From Afipia felis ATCC 53690 (GTDB taxonomy: Bacteria > Pseudomonadota > Alphaproteobacteria > Rhizobiales > Xanthobacteraceae), in assembly GCF_000314735.2 (NCBI RefSeq), contig NZ_KB375270.1, positions 3,224,001 through 3,288,000 on the forward strand: a DNA stretch of 64,000 bases, written 5' to 3'. A program made the position numbers and the translations under genes. Shown piece by piece: positions 53,563-62,887 of this stretch (positions within the stretch are counted from its first letter, which is position 1; every line of letters begins with the position of its first letter). Under the pieces are notes generated by a model. The model was not told the origin of the DNA. It saw only the letters and a program-made list of their open reading frames with translations, and did no database searches.

Positions 53563-54819
53563 TCAGGTCTTGGCGTCGAGTCCGTAGAGGGTGTGGAGCG
53601 TGCGGACCGCAAGCTCGGTATACGCGGCGTCGATCAAGAGCGAAAACTTGATTTCCGATGTCGTGATCGCGCGGATGTTGATATTGCGCTCCGACAGCGC
53701 TGCGAAGGCGCGTGCGGCGACGCCCGCGTGGCTGCGCATGCCGACGCCGATTGCCGAGATTTTTGCGACGTCGGTTGCGGTATCGACCCGCTCGTAGCCG
53801 ATCTTGTCCTTGGCTTTGGCGATCACATCCTGCGCGCGGGTGAAATCCGAGGCCGGCACCGTGAAGGTGAGGTCGGTGAAGCGACCGTCTTCCGACACGT
53901 TCTGCACGATCATGTCGACATTGATGTTGGCCTCTGCCAGCGGTCCGAAGATCGAGGCCGCGACACCAGGCTTGTCCTCGATGCGGCGCACCGAAATCTG
54001 GGCTTCGTCCTTGGAGAAGGCGATGCCGGTGACGACTTGGCTTTCCACGATTTCCTCCTCGCTGCAGATCAGCGTTCCCGGCGGCGTGCCGTGCGGGTCG
54101 ATATCCTCTGGCTTGACGAAACTGGAGCGGACAAACACCGGCACGTTGTGCACGAGGCCGAGTTCGACCGAACGGACCTGCAGCACCTTGGCGCCCTGCG
54201 AGGCCATTTCCAGCATTTCCTCGAATGCCACCTTGTCGAGGCGCTGCGCCTTCGGCACCACGCGCGGGTCGGTGGTGTAGACGCCGTCGACGTCGGTGTA
54301 GATATCGCAACGATCGGCGTGGATCGCAGCCGCGATCGCCACCGCCGACGTGTCGGAACCGCCACGGCCGAGCGTGGTGATGCGGCCGGATTCCTGATGG
54401 ATGCCCTGGAAGCCGGCGATAACGGCGACTTCCCGGCGGTCCTTGAATCGCTTGATGAGTTCGGACCCGTCGATGCCAGTGATGCGCGCGGATGCATGGG
54501 CATCGCTGGTCTCGATCGGAATCTGCCAGCCCTGCCAGGAGCGGGCCTGGATGCCGAGCGCCTGCAACGCGATGGCAAGCAGGCCTGAGGTGACCTGTTC
54601 GCCGGAAGCGACGATGGCGTCGTATTCGCGCGCATCGTGCAGGGCAGAGGTTTGCTGCGCCCAGCCGACCAGTTCATTGGTCTTGCCCGACATCGCCGAG
54701 ACGACGACCGCGACATCATGCCCGGCGTCGACCTCGCGTTTGACATGGCGGGCGACGTTCTGAATACGCTCGATGTTGGCGACGGACGTGCCGCCGAACT
54801 TCATGACAAGGCGGCCCAT
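53563..54819 (-). CDS. lysC: Aspartate kinase
   Basis: A 418-residue monofunctional aspartokinase, the first step of lysine, threonine and methionine synthesis. The kinase core begins LVMKFGGTSVANIERIQNVA; TLGRGGSDTSAVAIAAAIHA and DIYTDVDGVYTTDPRV follow. Two C-terminal ACT domains (VVTGIAFSKDEAQISVRRIE, and VDTATDVAKISAIGVGMRSH) provide feedback control by lysine or threonine. Many alphaproteobacterial lysC genes also make a short beta subunit from an internal start; this is possible here but not shown. Confidence 0.95.
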   Translation of the reverse strand: MGRLVMKFGGTSVANIERIQNVARHVKREVDAGHDVAVVVSAMSGKTNELVGWAQQTSALHDAREYDAIVASGEQVTSGLLAIALQALGIQARSWQGWQIPIETSDAHASARITGIDGSELIKRFKDRREVAVIAGFQGIHQESGRITTLGRGGSDTSAVAIAAAIHADRCDIYTDVDGVYTTDPRVVPKAQRLDKVAFEEMLEMASQGAKVLQVRSVELGLVHNVPVFVRSSFVKPEDIDPHGTPPGTLICSEEEIVESQVVTGIAFSKDEAQISVRRIEDKPGVAASIFGPLAEANINVDMIVQNVSEDGRFTDLTFTVPASDFTRAQDVIAKAKDKIGYERVDTATDVAKISAIGVGMRSHAGVAARAFAALSERNINIRAITTSEIKFSLLIDAAYTELAVRTLHTLYGLDAKT

Positions 54820-54958
54820 GGAGTGGCGCAGTCCCGTTATGGTTCAGGGTGAGGATCGGTTCCGCTCAAAACCGCAGCGCCGCTCCGAAAACGCGGCTAT
54901 ACATACCTGCGCCGCCCGGGGCAAGCCATGAGTTCCGGGGACTGGGAGAGTGGGCACG

Positions 54959-55426
54959 ATGGGCCGTTATGTCGACGAGATTTTGCAGCCGGGGGAGCAG
55001 CTTCGCTATTCGACGACCATCCACGGCATCGTCTATGCGCCCGGCCTCGTTTGTCTTGCACTGGCGGCTGCGGCCCTGATCGGGGCATGGACGACGCTGG
55101 AGGGGACGCTGGTCGCGGTGCTGATCGCGGCCGCGGCGGTTCTGGCGGCCCTTGGCCTCGTCTGGCTGTTGAGCGCCTGGTTTCGCCGCTGGACCACGGA
55201 GACGGACGTCACGAGCCTGCGGGTGGTCCACAAGGAAGGATTCATCAAGCGCAATACGTTCGAGATGAGCCTCGACAAGGTGGAAAGCGTCGACGTCGTG
55301 CAAAGCATTCTGGGGAGAATCTTCGGTTGGGGCGATGTTACGGTGAAGGGCGTCGGCGAAGGGCATAAAACGATGAACATGATCGCCTCGCCGCTGCAAT
55401 TCCGCAATCACATCACTGCGCATTGA
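54959..55426 (+). CDS. PH-domain (bPH2) membrane protein
   Basis: A 155-residue protein. Two hydrophobic helices (about 22-65) precede a bacterial pleckstrin-homology domain: TETDVTSLRVVHKEGFIKRN, TFEMSLDKVESVDVVQSILG, RIFGWGDVTVKGVG. Function is unknown. The ATG at MGRYVDEILQPGEQLRYS is chosen; GTG at 54950 is too close to the GGGAG site. It lies 11 bases before ubiG in the same direction. Confidence 0.85.
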   Translation: MGRYVDEILQPGEQLRYSTTIHGIVYAPGLVCLALAAAALIGAWTTLEGTLVAVLIAAAAVLAALGLVWLLSAWFRRWTTETDVTSLRVVHKEGFIKRNTFEMSLDKVESVDVVQSILGRIFGWGDVTVKGVGEGHKTMNMIASPLQFRNHITAH

Positions 55427-55437
55427 GGACGGACACC

Positions 55438-56196
55438 ATGACCGATACCTCTCACGCCACATCGAATTCTTCGCCGAGCGTCGATCCGGCCGAGGTCGCG
55501 CGCTTCTCGAAACTGTCGTCGGACTGGTGGGACCCGAACGGCCGGATGAAGCCGCTGCACCGGATCAATCCGCTGCGGCTTGCCTATATCCGTGACGCCG
55601 CCTGCCGCAAGTTCGAGCGCAACCCGAAAAGCCTGAACTGCCTGTCGGGCCTGCGAATCCTCGATATCGGCTGCGGCGCGGGCCTTCTGTGCGAGCCGCT
55701 GGCGCGGTTGGGTGCCCAGGTCGTCGGCATCGATCCGTCCGAAACCAATATTTCGGTGGCGAAGCTGCATGCCGAACGCGGCCATCTCAGCATCGATTAC
55801 CGCTGCACCACGGTCGAGGAGATCGATCTGCGCGAGCGATTCGACATCGTGCTGGCGATGGAGGTCGTCGAGCATGTCACCGATGTCGGCGCATTTTTGC
55901 TGCGCTGTTCGGCCGCGATGAAGCCGTCGGGGCTGATGACCGTCTCGACGCTCAACCGCACCTGGAAGAGTTTCGCGCTTGCGATCGTAGGCGCGGAATA
56001 TGTGCTGCGCTGGCTGCCGCGTGGCACCCATCAGTGGGACAAGTTCGTCACCCCCGAAGAGCTCACGCATTATCTCGATGCCTGCAAGCTTGGCATCACC
56101 GAGCAGACCGGCGTGGTATTCAATCCGCTCGCCGACCGCTGGAGTCTGTCGTCCGACATGGACGTCAACTACATGGTGATCGCTGAAAGCCTGTAA
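55438..56196 (+). CDS. ubiG: Ubiquinone biosynthesis O-methyltransferase UbiG
   Basis: A 252-residue SAM-dependent enzyme methylating 2-polyprenyl-6-hydroxyphenol and 3-demethylubiquinol. The N-terminus FSKLSSDWWDPNGRMKPLHR and INPLRLAYIRDAAC, then ILDIGCGAGLLCEPLARLGA, VVGIDPSETNISVAKLHA and LAMEVVEHVTDVGAFLL are diagnostic of UbiG. ATG at MTDTSHATSN with GAGGAC upstream. Membrane-associated ubiquinone synthesis uses its product; it follows the PH-domain gene. Confidence 0.95.
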   Translation: MTDTSHATSNSSPSVDPAEVARFSKLSSDWWDPNGRMKPLHRINPLRLAYIRDAACRKFERNPKSLNCLSGLRILDIGCGAGLLCEPLARLGAQVVGIDPSETNISVAKLHAERGHLSIDYRCTTVEEIDLRERFDIVLAMEVVEHVTDVGAFLLRCSAAMKPSGLMTVSTLNRTWKSFALAIVGAEYVLRWLPRGTHQWDKFVTPEELTHYLDACKLGITEQTGVVFNPLADRWSLSSDMDVNYMVIAESL

Positions 56197-56299
56197 GTCC
56201 GCCGCTGCTTTGCGGTTCTGATATGCAGAGGGCTCGCTTGACGAAAACCGCGCCATCATAGCCTTTTGCGGTGATGAAACGTCACCGCCGCGGCCCCGC

Positions 56300-57196
56300 A
56301 TGACCGATCTGACCTGGCTCTGGATACCGTTTACCCTCGTGGGTGCCCTCGGCCAGGTCGCGCGCAACGCAATGCAGCGCGGGCTGACAAAGCCACTCGG
56401 CACACTCGGCGCGACCCATATCCGCTTCCTGTTCGGTTTTCCGTTCGCGGTCGTGTTTCTGGGGTCGGTCCTCGTCGCCACAGGCGATCATATCGGATGG
56501 CCGGCGTCGGGATTCTATCCGTGGCTGCTCGCGGGCAGTGCTGCGCAGATCGCGGGCACGGCGCTGATGCTTGCGGCGATGAACGAGCATTCCTTCGTCG
56601 TCACCACGGCCTATCTCAAGACCGAGGCGATTCAGGCGGCGGCCTTCGGCTTCGTATTTCTGTCCGACGAACTGACCGGGCTGAAGCTGCTTGGCATCGT
56701 GATCGCCACGCTGGGCGTGGTTCTCACCGCGCTGCGGCCCGGCGCGAAGGGTTTCGGCAGCCTGCGGCCGACCTTGCTCGGGCTGTTTGCTGCCTCCTTC
56801 ATGGCACTGTCGGCGGTCGGCTATCGCGGCGCGATTCTCAACGTCGAGGGCGTGAGCTTCGTCACCGCAGCGAGCTTCTCGCTGTCCATCGCGCTGCTGC
56901 TGCAGACGCTGGTGCTCTCGGCCTATCTTGTGGTGCGCAAGCCCGGCGTGATGACGGCGATCTTCCGCCTCTGGAAGCCGTCGATGTTCGCAGGCTTCAT
57001 GGGCGCGTTCGCCTCGCTGTTCTGGTTTCTCGCTTTCGCGCTGACGCCGGCGGCGAATGTGCGCACATTGGCGCTCGTCGAAGTGCTGATCGCGCAGGTG
57101 GCGGCGCATTACGGCATGAAACAGTCGATCACGGCGCGCGAATTCGCCGGCGTGGTGCTGATCCTGATCGGTGTGACGGCGCTGGTGGCGGGTTAA
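56300..57196 (+). CDS. EamA/DMT-family transporter
   Basis: A 298-residue membrane protein with ten hydrophobic helices in two EamA repeats: TLVGALGQVARNAMQRGLTK, GFVFLSDELTGLKLLGIVIA in the first and FMGAFASLFWFLAFALTPAA, REFAGVVLILIGVTALVAG in the second. Substrate unknown. It converges with a half-size EamA gene and their ends overlap by 4 bases. Confidence 0.85.
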   Translation: MTDLTWLWIPFTLVGALGQVARNAMQRGLTKPLGTLGATHIRFLFGFPFAVVFLGSVLVATGDHIGWPASGFYPWLLAGSAAQIAGTALMLAAMNEHSFVVTTAYLKTEAIQAAAFGFVFLSDELTGLKLLGIVIATLGVVLTALRPGAKGFGSLRPTLLGLFAASFMALSAVGYRGAILNVEGVSFVTAASFSLSIALLLQTLVLSAYLVVRKPGVMTAIFRLWKPSMFAGFMGAFASLFWFLAFALTPAANVRTLALVEVLIAQVAAHYGMKQSITAREFAGVVLILIGVTALVAG

Positions 57197-57630
57197 CGCT
57201 TCCACACAATGATGACGGCACCCGCCGCAATCAGTGCGATACCCACCCAGTTGCTGGCCGTAGGGCGCTCTCCGAGAAACACGACACCGAAGATTGCGAC
57301 CAGCACAACGCTCAGCTTGTCGATCGGCGCGACCAGTGTCGCCGGACCGAGTTTGAGCGCGCGAAAATAACACAGCCATGATGCGCCGGTGCCGAGACCG
57401 GACAAGATCAGGAATAGCCATGTCTTGCCCGAGACCTGTTCGGGCGACCTGAATTCGCCCGTTGCGAACAGAATGAGCGCGAAGCTCAGAAGCACGATAA
57501 CCGTGCGGATGAATGTCGCGAGATCGGGATTGATGTTCTCGACGCCGACCTTGGCGAAAATCGCGGTGAGCGCGGCAAACATCGCCGACAGCACCGCCCA
57601 TATCTGCCAGGACGACCAGATGCTGACCAT
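57193..57630 (-). CDS. Half-size EamA transporter protein
   Basis: A 145-residue membrane protein with about five hydrophobic helices and a single EamA repeat: IWAVLSAMFAALTAIFAKVG, LFLILSGLGTGASWLCYFRA, VAIFGVVFLGERPTASNWVG. Such half-length forms presumably work as dimers, as in small multidrug resistance proteins. Its 3' end overlaps that of the neighbouring full-size transporter by 4 bases. Substrate unknown. Confidence 0.82.
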   Translation of the reverse strand: MVSIWSSWQIWAVLSAMFAALTAIFAKVGVENINPDLATFIRTVIVLLSFALILFATGEFRSPEQVSGKTWLFLILSGLGTGASWLCYFRALKLGPATLVAPIDKLSVVLVAIFGVVFLGERPTASNWVGIALIAAGAVIIVWKR

Positions 57631-57648
57631 TCGCTCGTCCTCGTCTGG

Positions 57649-58119
57649 CTAGTTTCGTTCGTCGGGCAGCAGCGGCAGCGGCATCACCTCGACGCCTTCC
57701 TCGATCAGCGAGCGGGTTTCTTCCGCAGTCGCCTGACCATAGATCGCGCGCTGCTCGGAATCGCCGTAATGAATCTTGCGCGCTTCGTTCGGAAACCTGC
57801 GGCCGACATTCTCCGCGTTCTTCTCCACATGCTCGCGCAGTTCACGCAGCTTGGTGGCGATCTCCTGTGCCTCGGGCGTCATCATCAGCGGAGATGCGGA
57901 CGCAGGAACATCGGGCGATGTGGTGGGCGCGGGAGCGGAGACTGTTTTCGTGCTCTTCGAAGCTAGGCGCGGCGCCATGATCGCTTTTTCGACCTTGGCG
58001 GAATCGCAGGCCGGGCAAGTCACGAGATGCCGCTTGCGCTGGCTCTCATAAGCGCCGGAGCTTTGAAACCAGCTCTCGAAAGTGTGGCCGCATTCGCAAC
58101 GCAGCGCATAGCGGATCAT
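57649..58119 (-). CDS. DUF1178 family protein
   Basis: A 156-residue protein beginning MIRYALRCECGHTFESWFQS, with the N-terminal zinc-ribbon-like CECGH and CPACDS pairs, and ending RKIHYGDSEQRAIYGQATAE, ETRSLIEEGVEVMPLPLLP, as in DUF1178. Function unknown; a metal-binding or nucleic-acid-binding role is possible. Its start overlaps the nitrilase-family stop by 4 bases (ATGA). Confidence 0.9.
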   Translation of the reverse strand: MIRYALRCECGHTFESWFQSSGAYESQRKRHLVTCPACDSAKVEKAIMAPRLASKSTKTVSAPAPTTSPDVPASASPLMMTPEAQEIATKLRELREHVEKNAENVGRRFPNEARKIHYGDSEQRAIYGQATAEETRSLIEEGVEVMPLPLLPDERN

Positions 58120-59003
58120 GGCGATCCCCTGACGGCGCGCAGATAATCGGGCTGCTGGCTCGGGTCGCGGACGCTGAAGCGGCGGCCGTGTTGCAGCGAT
58201 GGAATGCTTTTGCGCACCGCAGTGACCCGCGCCGGGTCGATCTCTGCGGTGATGATGCCGGGCTCGGTGCCGCCTTCGGCGATCACCGTGCCCCACGGAT
58301 CGATGATGAGCGAATGGCCGAACGTCTCGCGCTTGTTCTGGTGCAGGCCGCCCTGCGCGGCTGCGAAGATGAAGCAGCCGTTCTCGATCGCGCGGGCGCG
58401 CAACAGCGCATGCCAGTGCGCTTCGCCGGTGCGCTTGGTGAAGGCCGCAGGAGCCGCGATGAAGGATGCGCCAGCTTCCGCGAGCGCGCGGAACAGCGCG
58501 GGAAAGCGCAGATCGTAGCAGATGGTGAGGCCAAGGCGGCCCCAGGGCAGATCGGCAAGTACTGCTGTTTCGCCCGGCTGGTAGTTGGCTGATTCGCGAT
58601 AGCTCTCGCCATTCTCCAGATCAATGTCGAACATGTGAATCTTGTCGTAGCTGGCGAGAATGTCGCCGCTCGGCCCGATCAGGAACGACCGATTCACCGC
58701 GCGCTCCGGCGAGGCCTTCAACGCCAGCGAGCCGATATGCAGGTGAACTTTCAATTCCGTCGCAAGGTCCTGGTACGCCTTCAGCGAAGCATCGTCGGCC
58801 TCGGATGCGAGCAGGTCGAACAGCGCCTTGCGGTTCTCCTGCATCACATTGGTGACTTCCGGCGTCTGGATGTACTGCGCGCCTTGCGCCGCCGCTTCGC
58901 GGATGAGTTGCGTGGCCTGAACGAGATTCTCGGCGGGCAGCAGGCCAGTGCGAAGCTGGACCAGCGCTGCCTTGAAAGGTGTGGCAGGAGCCGTCTCGGT
59001 CAT
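58116..59003 (-). CDS. Carbon-nitrogen hydrolase (nitrilase superfamily)
   Basis: A 295-residue amidase of the nitrilase superfamily. Catalytic residues are the Glu in YIQTPEVTNVM, the Lys in SYDKIHMFDIDLENGE and the Cys in GLTICYDLRFPALFR. The spacing and the RFPALFRAL segment match Nit1-like proteins, which hydrolyse deaminated glutathione; this function is inferred. It lies between grxC and the DUF1178 gene with 4-base overlaps on both sides (ATGA), a tight operon that includes a thiol-redox protein. Confidence 0.9.
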   Translation of the reverse strand: MTETAPATPFKAALVQLRTGLLPAENLVQATQLIREAAAQGAQYIQTPEVTNVMQENRKALFDLLASEADDASLKAYQDLATELKVHLHIGSLALKASPERAVNRSFLIGPSGDILASYDKIHMFDIDLENGESYRESANYQPGETAVLADLPWGRLGLTICYDLRFPALFRALAEAGASFIAAPAAFTKRTGEAHWHALLRARAIENGCFIFAAAQGGLHQNKRETFGHSLIIDPWGTVIAEGGTEPGIITAEIDPARVTAVRKSIPSLQHGRRFSVRDPSQQPDYLRAVRGSP

Positions 59004-59275
59004 GTGGGCTCTTTCTGTCCGTTCAGCAGTTCATCGAGCTTGCCGGCGCCTTCCAGCGCATACAACTCGTCGCAGCCGCCGACATGGAAGCCGTCGATGA
59101 AAATCTGCGGGAAAGTGGTGCCGCCTTTGGCGCGCGCCAGCATCTCCTGCCGGAAGGCCGGATTCTGGCCGGCGTCGAATTCGGTGAACTCGATATGCTT
59201 GCGTTGGAGCAGGGCTTTAGCGGCCGAGCAGTAGCCGCAACCCGGCCTGGTGTAGATTTCGACAGCGGCAGACAT
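59000..59275 (-). CDS. grxC: Glutaredoxin 3
   Basis: A 91-residue dithiol glutaredoxin. The active site CGYC follows VEIYTRPG; the cis-Pro segment TTFPQIFIDGFHVGGCDEL matches GrxC. It reduces disulfides and mixed glutathione disulfides with glutathione. ATG at MSAAVEIY is used; a Met four codons upstream is possible. It overlaps the nitrilase-family gene by 4 bases and lies 30 bases after comF. Confidence 0.94.
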   Translation of the reverse strand: MSAAVEIYTRPGCGYCSAAKALLQRKHIEFTEFDAGQNPAFRQEMLARAKGGTTFPQIFIDGFHVGGCDELYALEGAGKLDELLNGQKEPT

Positions 59276-59305
59276 TGTATATTCCATGAAAAGGATCGCG
59301 ACTGA

Positions 59306-60106
59306 TTATATGGGAGGGCGGAACGCCTCCACAACCCGCGCGAATACCAGCACATCGACCGAAGCCGCCTTGGCGCGCAGCAACGCGCGAGCACAGGCGT
59401 CCACCGTCGCGCCCGAGGTCAGCACGTCATCCACCAGAATGAAGCGCCGCCCAGCGACGGCGGCGCGTTGATCGTCACCGACCGCGAATGCGCCCTGTAC
59501 GTTGCGGGCGCGCTCGGTTCGCGACAGGCCGACCTGCTGGTGGGTGGCCCGGGTGCGGCGGAGCAGATCGGCCCGCACTGGAATTTTGGATTGGCGACCG
59601 ATGACGTTGGCGAGCGTCGCCGACTGGTTGTAGCGCCGCGACCAGCCGCGTTTCCAATGCAGCGGCACCGGGATCAGCGCGTCGGTCTCATTGAGCAATT
59701 CTGCTCCGGCGCGGGCCATCCAGCGGCCCATCGCGGGCGCAAGGTCGGTGCGGTCCTGATATTTCAGTGCATGCACGAGCGTGCCTGCGGCCTCGTCGTA
59801 GCGCACGGCGGCGCGGGCGCGTTGATACGCCGGAGGTGCCGCGATGGCTTCCATCGACAACAAGCCCGGACCGGGATCATAGACAAAGGGAATGCCGAGC
59901 CGCGCGCAGTAAGGCGGCGCGATGAAGGATAGCTTTGCCCAGCAGACGGAACAAAGCCCTTCGCCCGCGACCGGTTCGCGGCAGGAGATGCACAGCGTCG
60001 GTAGGGCGATATCCAGCGCAAGCCGCGCGACGCGGCGGCCTGCATCGTGGCAGGCACTCCACGCGCCGCGCAAAAAAGGCCGCATCGGCATCGGCTGCAT
60101 CGGCAT
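59306..60106 (-). CDS. ComF-family phosphoribosyltransferase-like protein
   Basis: A 266-residue protein. A zinc ribbon near the N-terminus (CISCREPVAGEGLCSVCWAK) is followed by a phosphoribosyltransferase fold with LIPVPLHWKRGWSRRYNQSA, ATHQQVGLSRTERARNVQGA and the PRPP-binding RFILVDDVLTSGATVDACA. ComF is needed for DNA uptake in some bacteria; here competence is not implied. It is the first gene of the comF-grxC-nitrilase-DUF1178 cluster and diverges from a methyltransferase gene. Confidence 0.9.
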   Translation of the reverse strand: MPMQPMPMRPFLRGAWSACHDAGRRVARLALDIALPTLCISCREPVAGEGLCSVCWAKLSFIAPPYCARLGIPFVYDPGPGLLSMEAIAAPPAYQRARAAVRYDEAAGTLVHALKYQDRTDLAPAMGRWMARAGAELLNETDALIPVPLHWKRGWSRRYNQSATLANVIGRQSKIPVRADLLRRTRATHQQVGLSRTERARNVQGAFAVGDDQRAAVAGRRFILVDDVLTSGATVDACARALLRAKAASVDVLVFARVVEAFRPPI

Positions 60107-60196
60107 GGGTCGAGCCTAGCCTTGCCCATGAACCCACTCAAGCTGGTTCATGTCTCACGATTGAACGCGGGCGGGGTTGGGCGTAACAAGCGGCCC

Positions 60197-61045
60197 ATGA
60201 CATCCACCTCGCCGCCGAAAGTGTTCGATTCTGTGCTGCTCAAGAAGCGGCAGGCGCGCGCTGCGAAAGCTGGCGCCGAGACGTTCCTGCTCGACCGCGT
60301 GGTGGAAGATTTGGGCGAGCGGTTGCATGCCGTGGTGCGCGATTTTCAGACCGCCGTGGATCTTGGCTCGCCGGGGCATGGCGCAGCGGATGTGCTCGCG
60401 GCTTCGGTGAAGCAGTCGCGTCATGTCGATTGGCCTGCGAATGAGCACGAGGCGCTGCCGTTTCAAGCGCATGCGCTCGACCTCGTCGTCTCGGTGCTGG
60501 CACTGCAATTCGTCAACGATCTGCCGGGCGTGCTGGCGCAGATCCGCCGCGCGTTGCAGCCAGACGGTTATTTTCTTGCGGCAACCATTGGCGGCGACAC
60601 ACTCACTGAATTGCGTCAGTCGTTCGCCGAAGCCGAGGTTGCACTCGACGGCGGGCTGTCGCCGCGCGTCATTCCAATGCTCGATCTGCGCGACGCGGGT
60701 GCGTTGCTGCAACGCGCGGGCTTCGCGCTGCCGGTGACGGATGTGGATCGCGTCACTGTGCGTTACGACACCATGTTCGGCCTGATGCGCGATTTGCGGC
60801 GGATGGGCGCGACCAACATGCTGATGGATCGCCGCCACACACCGTTGCGCCGCGCGACGCTGATGCGTGCCGCCGAAATCTATGCGCAGCGCTTTTCTGA
60901 TTCTGACGGCCGCATTCGCGCGACGTTCGATATCGTCTGGATGGCCGGCTGGTCGCCGGATGAGAGCCAGCCGAAGCCGCTCAAGCCGGGCTCGGCGAAG
61001 ATGTCGCTGGAAGAAGCGATCAAAAGCCAGAGTCGCAAAGGGTAA
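60197..61045 (+). CDS. SAM-dependent methyltransferase, BioC/NDUFAF5-like
   Basis: A 282-residue protein starting at MTSTSPPKVFDSVLLKKRQA. The core shows ALDLVVSVLALQFVNDLPGV, IRRALQPDGYFLAATIGGDT, LTELRQSFAEAEVALDGGLS and PRVIPMLDLRDAGALLQRAG, which match the family of mitochondrial complex I assembly factor NDUFAF5 and bacterial BioC. In alphaproteobacteria its substrate is unsettled; complex I arginine or malonyl-ACP are both reported for relatives. A longer upstream frame overlaps comF and is not used. Confidence 0.85.
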   Translation: MTSTSPPKVFDSVLLKKRQARAAKAGAETFLLDRVVEDLGERLHAVVRDFQTAVDLGSPGHGAADVLAASVKQSRHVDWPANEHEALPFQAHALDLVVSVLALQFVNDLPGVLAQIRRALQPDGYFLAATIGGDTLTELRQSFAEAEVALDGGLSPRVIPMLDLRDAGALLQRAGFALPVTDVDRVTVRYDTMFGLMRDLRRMGATNMLMDRRHTPLRRATLMRAAEIYAQRFSDSDGRIRATFDIVWMAGWSPDESQPKPLKPGSAKMSLEEAIKSQSRKG

Positions 61046-61065
61046 TCCGCGACCCGAGCGGTTGC

Positions 61066-61488
61066 TTACAACAACAAATCTGTCAGATGCGAGATCAGCG
61101 GAATGTCCGCGGGTGGCATCGGGTAATCGCGCAACCTGTTGGCGCGCACCCAGGCGAGCGGTTGACCTTCGCGGCCGGTGGCGATGCCTTCCCAGCGTCG
61201 GCAGATGTAGAGCGGCATCAGCAAATGAAATGTTTCGTAGGCATGGCTCGCGAATGTCAGCGGTGCGAGACAGGATTCCTGCACAGTGATGCCGAGTTCT
61301 TCATGCAGCTCGCGGATCAGCGCGGGCTCCGGCCGTTCGCCGGGCTCGAGTTTGCCGCCGGGAAATTCCCACAGGCCTGCGAGTTGCTTGCCTTCGGGAC
61401 GCTGCGCGATCAGCACCCGGTTGTCAGTGTCGATCAGCGCGCAGGCGACGACGAAGACGAGCTTGGTGGTGGCAGGTTTGTCCATCAC
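61066..61488 (-). CDS. mutT: 8-oxo-dGTP diphosphatase (MutT), Nudix family
   Basis: A 140-residue Nudix hydrolase with a full Nudix box: [24 protein letters not shown]. The context [20 protein letters not shown] and the C-terminal LPWV-like [20 protein letters not shown] are characteristic of MutT, which removes 8-oxo-dGTP. It starts 4 bases into the argJ end (overlap 61485-61488), so it is the second gene of an argJ-mutT pair, as in many alphaproteobacteria. Confidence 0.93.
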   Translation of the reverse strand: MMDKPATTKLVFVVACALIDTDNRVLIAQRPEGKQLAGLWEFPGGKLEPGERPEPALIRELHEELGITVQESCLAPLTFASHAYETFHLLMPLYICRRWEGIATGREGQPLAWVRANRLRDYPMPPADIPLISHLTDLLL

Positions 61489-62720
61489 GACCTGTAATCG
61501 CCGTTGATCGCGACATATTCCTTAGTGAGATCGCAGGTCAGTACGCGGTCGCGGCCCTTGCCCATGCCGAGCGCAACCTTGATGGTGATTTTCGGCTGCT
61601 TCATCAACGCGGACACTTCCGTCTCGTCATAGGCCGGATCGCGCATGCCTTTGTGCGCGACGCGCACGCCGTTGAAGAAGATCGCGAGCTTGTCGCGATT
61701 GGCAGGCTCGCCCGCCTTGCCGACTGCCATCACCACGCGGCCCCAGTTGGCATCCTCGCCCGCGACCGCGGTTTTCACCAGAGGCGAATTGGCGATCGAC
61801 ATCGCGATCCGGCGCGCGGACATCTTCGACGCCGCGCCGTCAACCAGCACCTCGACGAGCTTGCGCGCGCCTTCGCCGTCACGCGCGACCTGTTCGGCAA
61901 GATCGGCCAGCACCTCGCGGAAGGCTTTTACGAAAGCCTTCAGGCGCGGGTCGGACGCCCGCGTGATCTTCGGCGCGTCCTTGGCGGTGCCGGTGGCGAA
62001 CGCGAGCAGCGTGTCGGAAGTCGAGGTGTCGCCGTCGATGGTGACAGCGTTGAAGGTGTCCTCGACGCCGCTCTTGAGCAGCGCCTGCAAAGCGGCCGCC
62101 GAAATCGGCGCATCGGTGAACACGAAGGAGAGCATCGTCGCCATGTCGGGCGCGATCATGCCTGCGCCCTTGGCGATGCCGTTGATGGTGACGCGCGCCT
62201 TGCCGAGCTTCACGGTTTTGGTCGCGAGCTTCGGAAACGTGTCGGTGGTCATGATGGCGCGGGCAGCCTCGTCCCAGCCGCCGGGGGCCGCCTTTTTCGC
62301 GAGGTCATCGAGCACGCCGTTGAACTTGGTGGCGTCGAGTGGCTCGCCGATCACTCCGGTGGAGGCGAGGAAGATCTGGTCGGCGCTGCTGCCGGTCGCG
62401 CTTGCGGCGATCTTCGCCGTTAGCGCGGTCGCGGTCTTGCCGGTCTTGCCGGTGAAGGCGTTGGCGTTGCCGGAGTTGACCACCAGAGCGCGGGCCAGAC
62501 CCTTCTTCAGTTTCGCGCGGCACCAGTCGACCGGGGCGCTCGGGCATTTCGATTTGGTGAAGACGCCGGCGACCGTCGTGCCCTTGTCGAACAGTGCCAG
62601 CAGCACGTCGGTGCGGCCCTTGTAACGGATGCCCGCAGCGGCGGTCGCAAGCTTAACGCCGTTGATGACCGGCAGTTCGGGAACGTGAGTGGGCGCGAGG
62701 GGGGAGACGGCGGTCGACAT
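61485..62720 (-). CDS. argJ: Glutamate N-acetyltransferase/amino-acid acetyltransferase
   Basis: A 411-residue ArgJ. It recycles the acetyl group in arginine synthesis (ornithine acetyltransferase), and may also use acetyl-CoA. The self-cleavage site is [18 protein letters not shown], with the new N-terminal Thr (T195) as nucleophile. [17 protein letters not shown] and [20 protein letters not shown] are also conserved. Start at [16 protein letters not shown]. The parvulin gene lies 168 bases upstream in the same direction, with a strong hairpin between. Confidence 0.95.
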   Translation of the reverse strand: MSTAVSPLAPTHVPELPVINGVKLATAAAGIRYKGRTDVLLALFDKGTTVAGVFTKSKCPSAPVDWCRAKLKKGLARALVVNSGNANAFTGKTGKTATALTAKIAASATGSSADQIFLASTGVIGEPLDATKFNGVLDDLAKKAAPGGWDEAARAIMTTDTFPKLATKTVKLGKARVTINGIAKGAGMIAPDMATMLSFVFTDAPISAAALQALLKSGVEDTFNAVTIDGDTSTSDTLLAFATGTAKDAPKITRASDPRLKAFVKAFREVLADLAEQVARDGEGARKLVEVLVDGAASKMSARRIAMSIANSPLVKTAVAGEDANWGRVVMAVGKAGEPANRDKLAIFFNGVRVAHKGMRDPAYDETEVSALMKQPKITIKVALGMGKGRDRVLTCDLTKEYVAINGDYRS

Positions 62721-62827
62721 GAGATCGGATGCCTTGATGTCTAGACTAAACGATGGGCCTGAAGAGTCCGGCCACTCACGTCTTACATCCTTGTCGATGA
62801 AGGCTCCAAGACGTGTTCTGAAGACGT

Positions 62828-62853
62828 GTATGCCCGGGCGAGCCCGGGCATAC
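62828..62853. terminator. Hairpin downstream of the parvulin gene
   Basis: GTATGCCCGGGC and its exact complement enclose GA, a 12-base perfect stem. It lies 35 bases beyond the parvulin stop on the minus strand and 108 bases before argJ. No long T run follows in either direction, so termination efficiency is uncertain. Its core resembles the other intergenic hairpins in this window. Confidence 0.55.
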
Positions 62854-62887
62854 GGTCAAATTATCGAAGTCGGTTTGCGAAGTCGAT

